A model generated the notes under the pieces. It saw only the letters and a program-made list of their open reading frames with translations, did not search any database and had not been told where the DNA came from. Shown one piece after another: positions 24,301 through 36,300 of a stretch of DNA of 64,000 nt. How positions within the stretch are numbered: the first letter of the stretch is position 1; each line of letters opens with the position of its first letter. A program made the position numbers and the translations under genes. The stretch comes from Nipponacmea schrenckii. Its lineage: Eukaryota; Mollusca; Gastropoda; Lottiidae. The stretch spans positions 40,754,338 to 40,818,337 of the forward strand of contig CM060199.1 of assembly GCA_030562195.1 (NCBI GenBank), in the 5' to 3' direction.

Positions 24301-27300
24301 ACTGAGTATGCACATTTGATAAACTATTTGAAAGGTCAGCATTCAACTTACAGGAAAAAATGAGGATTGTAGTCTTCAATTAGAGCAGCTGAGAGAACAC
24401 CAGGTTTACCGGTAAGAAGGGTCCTTAAAACTATGAGGCAAAATGTCACAGGTCACTTTCAGTGCTGTTCACAGCTCTAGTATATCGTTATTTAGAGATA
24501 ACACATACAAGATACATAATATCAACCAATAGACAGTTTTTAGATTTAGTGCTACATCACTTTGATCTCAACCTCAATCAGATGTTCTGAACTTACTGTA
24601 AATTGTGAAGGTAGACCTCTACCACTGTCAATCTTCAACACAAAATTAATGTCCTTCCCTACTAGTTCTTCTGGTGAATTGACAAACATATCATCTTTCT
24701 CGGAGAATTCTTTACCTTTTTTATCACATGGTATCACCTCTACCTGGAATCATGATCATTACAAATTTTAATGATACACTGGGACGTTGATGGAAATTTT
24801 AGGACTTTGTGGGTATAGTGTAACAATAAAACATTTTGTACATTTTTGTTTATGAAAAACCCCTTATAGCTGATAAGAAATTATTTCATGTTACTTACAT
24901 TGAGTAGCCCAACTTCTTGTCCTTTAAAATCTGTAACATCTAACTGTTCTTTTATCTCAATCTTAAAGAATATGATAAATTTATATTATTTGAAGGTAAC
25001 CGGATCAGCAATCAATTTTAGATTAAATCATCACAAGCCATAGAGATAACAGCATAATGTTTTCACGCATATATGGACATATTCTTTAGCTTAAACCACG
25101 ATATTATATAATCAACATAAGCCTCATTTTAATTATCAATGGTTTGCTGGTATATTTAGGTATCAGCTGTTAGTTTGCATGTCAATTTTATTTAAAATAG
25201 ATTACAATGGAGACAAAAAGCATGGGAAGGAGTGAACTAAAATATAAAAATGCTGCTTACAAGATATGATAGAGATTGTAACCAGATTTTAACAGAACCA
25301 ATATGAAACTCAGCCTCGTAATCTTCAGCGAATGGATCTCGCTCCTGTTCATAAAAAATAATAATGATAAAACATAATAATGAATTGGTAAGATTAGAAA
25401 ACAGATCAAACTTACGTACTCACTCTTTTTCTACTTTTGATATTTCAACATTTCAATGGATCCTTAAAAATGTAGTCTAAGTCACAAAGTATATTAAGAG
25501 TCAAAATTATCACGATCAGGATTTGAAAGTCTTTAAATATTAAGTTCTGTTTCAATTCAGTGTTAAAGCAAAGATGTTCATATACTATATGACTCTGAAT
25601 CTGGTTTTGTTATTCCTGTCAGAGAACTCACTTATCACCTAATTGGTTAATAACTATAGAAAGGAAATCTAAACTTATTTTCAAAACTACAAGTATTGTA
25701 TATTCAAGCAAAAAATCTATTATAGATGCAAAATGGAATGGATTTCAGTTCCAGCCATCACACAGCTTCCAAACCATCAAACAGAATCTTTACATAAAGG
25801 AGAAGAATGAATAAAGAAATATACACAAAGAATATTTTTGTTAGTTTCTAGTTTGAATTCCTTCTGTTAGTTTTTTAGACATTTTCAAAAGACAAAAAAA
25901 TGGTAATAGGATCAATTTCTGATATAAATTCTCTTTCATATAGCTAATGAAATCAACTACAAAACAAATCATCATAAGATATACCTTATCTGCTCTCTCT
26001 CCCTAGATCAAAATAAATACTCTGTCAGCTTATGGTTATTAAAATACAATTTTAATCCAAATGTTCTTTTTGCATAGTATTAACCACAAAGCATCTTGAC
26101 TTAACAAGTAAAAATATTCAGATAAGTATTAAAAATTGTGTTTTTTGCTGTATTTTGTTTTATAAAACATTTAAATTTTCTTACCTTTGGTAAATCCCAA
26201 TCATCTTCTCCTTCCAGAAAATTCTGGTACATTTCTTGCATCAAAAATTTACGATTCATAAATTTCTCCCGGGACCAAATCCATTCATGTTTTGTTTCTA
26301 CATTTACAACTCGTACCATCACCTATTAGAATATGAGAATACCAATTTATAATGGAATATATATCTTTCAGCATGGATACATATCACAAAGCATGGAAAC
26401 CTTTATAATATAGCATGGGAGCATTTCATAACATAACATGGAAAACCCGCTTTTAAAAAATAAACTAACATAGCATGGGAGCATTTCATAACATAACATG
26501 GAAACGTATTATAACATAGCATGGGAGCATTTCATAACATAACATGGAAACGTATTATAACATAGCATGGGAGCATTTCATAACATAACATGCAGGTAGC
26601 CATTTCTTAATCCACAGAAGTAAAAAGCTTTTTATGAATTTCAAGGATAATTAAACAATCATATATGCCTTTATGAAATATGAAGGCTATCAAATCTCAG
26701 AAACTAAAGCTTGAGTCCATGTAAAACCTTTATATTAGATACATGTTAACTAACACATACAAGTGGAAAACACTACGATATCTAGGGCCTTATTCTGGAA
26801 ACCTTAATTTACATTGATTGTAGAGTTCCAGTCATCTGATTGGTCAATCAATTAAATTGGTTTTGATTTCATTACATAATCCAATTCGATTACTGAAATT
26901 TTTTTAAACCTAAGGGTCTTAATTGCCTTTGCCTTTCGAAGTTTTAATATCTTGACGAAATTCATTTCCATACCTCTGTACGACCTTTCAACTCTCCTCG
27001 AGCCTCAGGGGAGACAACCATTAATTCAAACTTCATCTTTTTATCAAGTTCTTCACTAATAGAGTTAGCTTCCTCCACAGCAGGCATCATCTCGACTATA
27101 TCTTCCTTTAATAATGCTTCATCTGAAATACAACAGGTATAGATCAGGATACATTCAACACATATTATATCAAATACTAATATCTCTGATCTCTCAGACT
27201 GAAGGATATAGCACAATTATTTAGAGAATATGTCAATTGCTTGGTTATCTCAAACCAATGGTTGATGTGGGTTATAATATCAAATCATTAACAAGAGCTG

Positions 27301-30300
27301 TTATCACTAAATTGTGTATTTTATATTTACCTCTTGTTTTATGTTCTGAAGATACATCAAATCCAGATCTTTTGGCAATTTCTTCTTGAGCCATTTCAAA
27401 TGTTATTTCACCAGCATCTTTAGCAGTGGGATCTTTGGGATTGACAAAGATGAAATATTGGGTTGTACCAAATATAATACGATCATTATGTTTCAGGGTG
27501 GTCTTACTGACCATCTGTTTACCATTTCTCAATAAACGTACATTAGCTTCTGCTGGTTCTATACTGTACACCCCTTTCTCTTCTCGTATTATAGCATGTT
27601 TACCCACTATACTGTAATAAAAATCAACATGCAAATACATCTTCACACAAGCATGGGTGTTGAATTATATTTGATAGGACAATTTTAATAGATTGTAGTG
27701 AAACCCAGGAATCATTCAAGTGGCCACACAATTTTTTTGTTTTTAAACATAATTCAAAAGAAAAGTATAAAAAATTTAAAATCATAATTCTCAAAGCTGG
27801 AAGCAAATGGTTACAAAACTGCACAGAAATAGCTTTTTGACAAGAATTATTGTAGCATGCATTACCTTGGACCCTTTACAGTTATGTCAGCCTCTCCTTT
27901 GCCATTTCCTATGGTTATTTCTGGCTTCTCCAAGAATAGTACAATATGGCCTGTTAATTGAGGATCCATGTTTAAATTTGATAGATGAGGAATTTTCTTC
28001 TTCTTTTCATTCAGTTCAGCTACATGTTCTCCCTGTTATAAATCAAATCAAAATGTTAAGGCTTGATATTAGAAGGTATAAAATATAGAGTGTGATCTCT
28101 GAAAGGTATGTGCAGTTGATAAATACAACAGCCATCTGGTGTGACTAAAACCATTTATTACTTTGAAAGGTTTACAGCAACAATTTTGATCTTTATATTA
28201 CAAGAAACCCCTGGACCTATTTATGCGTCTAGGGTCTTCTCTTCTACCACTGTTTCTGGGACGCCATAGGGTCGAATCTTCTAGGACTGTTTCTAAAACT
28301 GTTTCTAGGATATCCTATTTCATATCTTCTAACAATGTTTTTGGGATATCCTAGGGTTGTATCTTCTGAAACTGTTTCCAGGATGTCCAATCACTACGAT
28401 CATTTTGAGAATACAGGGCCAGGTTGTCACTGTTCTATATGAAGAAATTTGTGAATTCATACCCAAATTGACTACCGCTTATCTCATGCTTCAGAAACAA
28501 ACTCTGCCTGCACTAGTCCCATGTTACTAGTGAATAAACCTTATTGCTTATTTAAAGGCCATGATTTGACCTTTTTTTCCAGGGTTGATTTGGTCTTTTT
28601 GATATTCAAACATTGATTGGTCAAACAAATGTATTTTTTTTACCTTGTATAGGATTCAAAAACAAAACACGTATTGGTTTTAAAGTTTTTTTGAGATACT
28701 CACCCCAGAAGCTTGAGCCTCCTTCAGCCTCTCTTCAAAGGTTTTAGCCATTTCTTCCATTTCCTTAGCATTAGTTTCCAATCGGCTCTTGTATTCTTCT
28801 TCCATTTCCTGTTTTAACTTGGCCATTTCTACAAAGTTACAATAAAATTCAATATCACTCTTCCTTTTACTGCCAAACTATCAAGACTTCTCTGTGTTCT
28901 AAAAGTTTGTTTATTTGTTCATATATACTTGTCACATCTAGTTATACAAAGACAAAACCATGTATAATGAATAAAATAAAAATAATTGGGTTTTTATTCC
29001 TACTTTACTACACCCGCTGGCATATGAAAGACATGCAATGCCATGCAGTGTGCAATGAGAATATTCTTTCTCAAGACAGCAGCTTTTGTCTATATTTAGA
29101 GTGCACAGCCTGGAGTACACAGAGCCTAAATATATAGCATAATCCAACAACTTATTGTAAATTGTTCGAGGTGTAACCGATTATGTAACCTTGATATTTA
29201 ACATCAGAGATAAATTAGTTCTGTTAACTTTATCTTTTTATCTGTGCACTTTACATAGCCCTTAATATCGGACCTGCTAAAAAATCAGTCATATTCCTAT
29301 TCCTTACCTTCATCAGTTAGATCTTCATCATCATCCTTCATCACCTCCATCTTCACATTTCCTCCTAACATTGCTTTTAACTTCTCATTTTCTTCCTGTA
29401 ATTCACGAATTAATTTCTCAGTTGGATCTTCATTTACACTGGCTGTAGTCTTGATCTGTTTGGCTCTATCAGCTAAAATACAAATAAGGAAAAATTAGAA
29501 TACAGAAATAATATTGTTATGTACAACATATATGAAACTGAGATATGCATATATAATTAAAACAGAGCTTACCGTATCTGAGAGTAGAAAGAGATTCATC
29601 ATAGTTTATATCAGCAGGACTCACAGCAGCAATCTAAATATAGATAAAATAGCACATGATTGGCTAGATACACTGGTAGTACCGAAACAGCAGCCTGATT
29701 TTGTCAAGATTCCTTAAAGAGTAAAAGCGGACATACACTATGAATAAGTACATCTGTTTGTTTATGGTCTATTTTCTCCATCAGAAATAAAGAAATATAT
29801 GATTGTCTATTTGCAGGAATCCACTTTTCATGTCAAAACAAGTGAAGATTACATAACCTGGTAAACAATCACTGATCTTTCAATGACCTAATATTTCAAA
29901 TGAGTTGGATGACATTTTCATGCAACAGAATACATGGAATCATTACAGAGGGCATTCCCACTTCATAACAAAAACTCTTGGAAAGGAATAAAACATTCAT
30001 TGATACTATTAGCATTTTTTCACTGTGCATAGTGATGTTATAATGAGTTATTGAAAGCTGGTCTCGCCGTAGAGGTCACTGTCAAAGGGAATAAATACTT
30101 GTTTTTTTTTATTTTACTCCTTCTATATTTTAAACATACCATAATAGTTTTACTGTTTCCACCCAAGGCATTCTTTAACAACTTGGTGAGACAGGAATCT
30201 CTAAAAGGCACTGGAATAACAATAAATTTTCCTTTTGAATGAAAGAAGCTCACATTTCACCTTATGATAAGTGTAAAACCCTATTTTCTAATTCAGAAAA

Positions 30301-33300
30301 AAACCACATTCTATTTTTCTCAATTTCTAGTCAATTCTCTTGTCCTAATTTACATTCACAGTTTGGTTAATTAACATCAAATTCAGTATCAAAAAGTCAT
30401 AATTAAGTTCAAACTGTCACGAATCTCACAATTTCACCCAGAAGGGTAATCAAATCTTCTGTAATATAATGTTATAACGTTTGATTTATATTGCTCCTTA
30501 CTTAAAACTTGAGTCATAATTTTTTTTTTTGAAGATAAGCACACTTAGGTTCATATTTAGTGGTTTTTTCACTTACCTCTTGTGTTTTTACCAGAGCTTC
30601 TATCAGCTAGAGCGGAGATGACATTACCCAAACTAGAGAGAGACTGATTGATAGCAGCACCTTCTTTCAATCTATCTCCAGTAGCTCCTGTACTATCAGC
30701 ACGTTCACTGAAATAAAAAATATTACCATACTCAGAATACTCTAATATGATTATCTATTCAAAAAATACACCTACTCAAATGTGTAAAAACAAACGATCT
30801 TTGCTATTTTCATGTTTTTACAAGTGCTTCAATCTGCAAGAGGTAATATGACATTGCCCAAGCCTCAAAAAGAGATAGCAACACAACCTTTCAATCTATC
30901 ACCAGTAGCTCTAGATAAATACAGTTATAACTTTGGCAAGCCTCCTGAGCACAGGATATAAAACAACTACAGAAGCCAATGAAGTTTCCAGAACTCTGTA
31001 TGTATGTCTACATTCCTTCAGTGGGTAGAAAATCACCTGCTTACTTTGTATTTTTATATTTGACATGTTCATGATTTTTTGTTTTTCAATTCAAATCTGA
31101 AGTAGTGATTGTAAACTTAAACTATCTCTCACCTTCCAGCTAAATCTACCAGATTAATCAGAGCAGATTTAGTTGTCTCTTCACCAGCAGAATTCTTAAA
31201 CTTCTGAATAAAGGTCATACCAACAATAGTGTGAGCTCGGCTGAAATTTGAACAAGAATTCACATTTTGGTAAGTTCTCAATTTATCTATAGAAATTGAA
31301 TGAAATGGAGTTTTTCACCTTATTTTCTGCACCTGCTTGGTTTTATAATGCAATGCCATGCAGTTAGCAACAAGGGAAATTTTGTCAAACCATAATTAAA
31401 GCATATCTTTGATTTCCAACAATTGTGGAAACTATAGAAGATATTTCCTCAGGGAAGTCGTTAAAAATTAGGGCCAAAATCTTGATTAAATCTAACAGAA
31501 AATGGCCACTAACCTGCTGGTAGCATTCATGTTGGTAGCGGCTACAGTTCTATTCCGGGTTCCTTCCTCCATTTTATCCTCTATTTCTTTATAACTATTG
31601 ACTGGGGTGATACGTAACCCATCAGCTAAAAGAAAAACACAGGGAAATTGACTATAAAATGCTGGTCTACATGTTAAATCATTGACTATTTACCGTATAC
31701 ACTTTCCAATATACCTGAACACGGAGAATTTAAGAAGTATTTATTGTATTTCACTCCAGTAGAATCTCAGAAAAGATATACAATATATAATCTTTTCAAA
31801 AAGTATAAGTAACAAGATGGTACAAAAATGGAATGGCTAACATTGTATGGTTACACGGAAGGGGCATTCTGTTTTATTCATAGATCAAAAATTTTTGGCT
31901 CAAATTGAAAAATACTCAACAGCAAACTCTTGAGAAATTTGTGCCTGGATTTATCTGAAAGTTTTATTCAAAACACTCCCGTTGCTAATTTATAACGCCA
32001 AAACAGTATATTTTACGACGTTTTTGATAATGTTAACAGTCGACCCATACACTTACCGTAGAAGCCTCGTTTTGGATGTTGTCTAACTTTAAGCCCCCCT
32101 CTCTTAGGAGGACTGGAGTCCAGTAAATCTCTAACTTGTTCATTATAGATTTCCAACATACTGAACATCACCTACAATAAATGTAATCTTAGATTATGTA
32201 ACTGGTTCATTGAAAGCAGTGGTAGTAGAAATGTAAATATTTTTTCATTGTTTATCTTCTGACCAAAACAGGCTCGAATTATGAAACTAGTCAATTTAAC
32301 AATCAAATGTATTTTGTAGCCAACATTAAGATATTTAATCTTAAATTTGTTTATCTTTTATATTTTTCTAAGTTGAAACCAAACTTTTTTGTACCTCAAA
32401 TTCTATTTCTGCACCTTCAGTTTTTTTCTGCTCAATTCCTTTAAAAACTTCTTCACAGAACAACGGAACAACACCTGGAAAACAACAGGAAATTGAAACT
32501 TGTGTTTCTCCCTGATCTTAAATCAGGATCCTACATCTGGTTGGATTCAAAGTAACTTAGGTAAAATGTCCAGGTCCTGTGTTAAGTGCTAGGATGTATA
32601 AGGGTCTTATCTTCTGAACACTGATTTCAGGATATCCTAGGGTCTTATCTTCTAACACTGTTTCTAGGATATCCTAGTGTCTTAACTTCTAACACTGTTT
32701 CTAGGATATCCTAGTGTCTTAACTTCTAACACTGTTTCTAGGATATCCTAGTGTCTTATCTTCTAACACAGTTTCTAGGATATCCTAGTGTCTTATCTTC
32801 TAACACTGTTTCTAGGATATCCTAGTGTCTTATCTTCCAACACTGTTTCTAGGATATCCTAGTGTCTTATCTTCTAACACTGTTTTTAGGATTTCCTAGA
32901 GTCTTAACTTCTAACACTGTTTTTAGGATATCCTAGTGTCTTTAACTTTCAACACTTCTATCTTAAATTATCTATTAATTTAAGAAATTGCTTTAAATTG
33001 CCAAAAGCTTTATTTTATATCAAATCTTATGTACCCTACCTTTATTGACACCATATCCCACTATAGACCAACTTTTACCACTACCAGTTTGTCCATAGGC
33101 AAATAATGTAGTATTATAACCTTCCCATGCATTCTTTAATATTCCTACTCCGATATCATCAAACACACGTTGCTAAATATAGATAAAATACACAACATTA
33201 TCATCAAACACACGTTGCTAAATATAGATAAAATACACAACATTATCATCAAACACACGTTGCTAAATATAGATAAAGTACACAACATTATCATCAAACA

Positions 33301-36300
33301 CATGTTGCTAAATATAGATAAAGTACACAAAATTATCATCAAACACACGTTGCTAAATATAGATAAAGCACACAACATTATCATCAAACACACGTTGCTA
33401 ATATATAGATAAAATATACAACATTATCATCAAACACACGTTGCTAAATATAGATAAAATACACAACATTATCATCAAACACACGTTGCTAAATATAGAT
33501 AAAGTACACAAAATTATCATCAAACACACGTTGCTAAATATAGATAAAGTACACAAAATTATCATCAAACACACGTTGCTAAATATAGATAAAGCACACA
33601 ACATTATCATCAAACACACGTTGCTAAATATAGATAAATACACAACATTATCATCAAACACACGTTGCTAAATATAGATAAATACACAAAATTATCATCA
33701 AACACACGTTGCTAAATATAGATAAAGTACACAACATTATCATCAAACACACGTTGCTAAATATAGATAAAGTACACAACATTATCATCAAACACACGTT
33801 GCTAAATATAGATAAAGTACACAACATTATCATCAAACACACGTTGCTAAATATAGAAAAAAGTACACAACATTATCATCAAACACACGTTGCTAAATAT
33901 AGATAAAGTACACAACATTATCATCAAACACACGTTGCTAAATATAGATAAAGTACACAACATTATCATCAAACACACGTTGCTAAATATAGATAAAGTA
34001 CACAACATTATCATCAAACACACGTTGCTAAATATAGATAAAGTACACAACATTATCATCAAACACACGTTGCTAAATATAGAAAAAAGTATACAACATT
34101 ATCATCAAACACACGTTGCTAAATATAGATAAAGTACACAACATTATCATCAAACACACGTTGCTAAATATAGATAAAGTACACAACATTATCATCAAAC
34201 ACACGTTGCTAAATATAGATAAAGTACACAACATTATCATCAAACACACGTTGCTAAATATAGATAAAATACACAACATTATCATCAAACACACGTTGCT
34301 AAATATAGATAAAGTACACAACATTATCATCAAACACACGTTGCTAAATATAGATAAAATACACAACATTATCATCAAACACACGTTGCTAAATATAGAT
34401 AAAGTACACAACATTATCATCAAACACACGTTGCTAAATATAGATAAAGTACACAACATTATCATCAAACACACGTTGCTAAATATAGATAAAGTACACA
34501 ACATTATCATCAAACACACGTTTTTTCAGATATATGATTCAACAATTCCATGACAATTTTTGCTAGAGCAACTCTTTCTCCAAAGACTGTTCTCCTAAGT
34601 TTTTAATATTTTTCTTTAGGATTTTTGTGTTTCCATGGTTTCCTGGTGAAATATGATATTGACATTGAATGTAGGGACACAAATTATTAAAATATCATAC
34701 ATTATATTAGCTTATTTAGAATCTAAAAAACATACACCATTTAAGCAGAGAATTTGGAGAGCATTAGACTTTTTAATTCAAGAAATCTATCCAAAGTTTT
34801 CAAGACTTACCTGGTCGCAGAATTTTTTGCCATTTGGATGTGAGGGGTCGGCACCATAATACCCCCCAGGCATCTCTTTACTACCATCATGTGACCAGTA
34901 ACTAAAATCAAACGCGAACTTCTTCTCCTCTCCGTCAGAAGGGTCTGTAATAATGGTAGTCGGTCCTTTCATATCGATGATACATTTTGCGTTACGTTCT
35001 CGCTCTCTACGATTGTAACGTAAGGTTAAGAAAAATAATGCATATTTTTACCTGAAAATTGTAATACATTAATTCAGCACATTGTTACAATAGAAAAGAA
35101 GACTTTCATATAAGAAATGACACTCAAGGGTTGGAGGAAAAAGGTTTGGTACTTGATAAATTTCTGATGACGGTGTGAGAACCACATTGAAATGTCAAAA
35201 ATAATAAATATTCTAGAAGTATTATTATATTCCTGATGACGGTGTGAGAACCACATTGAAATGTTGAAAATAATAAATATTCTAGAAGTATCATTATATT
35301 CCTGATGACGGTGTGAGAACCACATTGAAAGTAAAAATAATAAATATTCTAGAAGTATTATTATATTCCTGATGACAGTGTGAGAACCACATTGAAATGT
35401 CAAAAATAATAAATATTCTAGAAGTATTATTATATTCCTGATGACAGTGTGAGAACCACATTGAAATGTCAAAAATAATAAATATTCTAGAAGTAACCAT
35501 TATATTCTGTGAATGTATTTCGTGCCAATGATACAAAATACTTGACAATGTTGAAATCACCATAAAATAATAATCTAGAGTCTACAGTTAGTATTCTATA
35601 CATTTAGCTGGATTGTCAATGACAATAAAAATTTGAAATCACCATAAATAATGTTTCTATTTATCTAATATCTCTGATTACTTAATTTACAATTAAGACT
35701 TGTTAGTTATAGATCAATATTTAACTTCTAGATTCCTATAATCTATTATTTGTATTGACTGATTATTATCTGTGATTTTCATATAAACAGATGGTAGTTA
35801 GTCAATATTGCGACATTTACAAACAATATCAACTTATAACACACTGATAACTAATGATATATCATAATATCATTGATACATGCTTATTATTATTTTCTAT
35901 CAATTGCGTAATCCAAAAAAATCAATTGGGAAAACAGCGTTGACCTAGTTCACAGACCCAACCCTAGAGACTCATATTTCAATAAACATTTCATATACTG
36001 TTCTAATACTTATTGGTAAAAATAAATTTTATCATATATGTTGTAAATTAGATTATATAATAGCTTTATTACAGTGCTAAAAGTCCTAAAATATAAGTTT
36101 TACATTTTTAAGTTTACATATTTTATATGTTATTATGTATTCATGGTGATGTCATTTAAATAAATGGCCATTATCAATCAGAGTTAGTTTATATACACCA
36201 ATTGGGTAGTAAGGTCTCCCTGAGCCAACAGTCACAATGGACTTGACCAAGATAAATATATAAATTGTCAGGAAGCTGGTTCTGTTATTGTCAGTAAGCT

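Noticed and set aside
33145..34553. Long open frames on both strands with repeated [15 protein letters not shown] or [15 protein letters not shown]
   Set aside because: Pure consequence of a 45-bp tandem array (unit divisible by three) inside a KIF28 intron.
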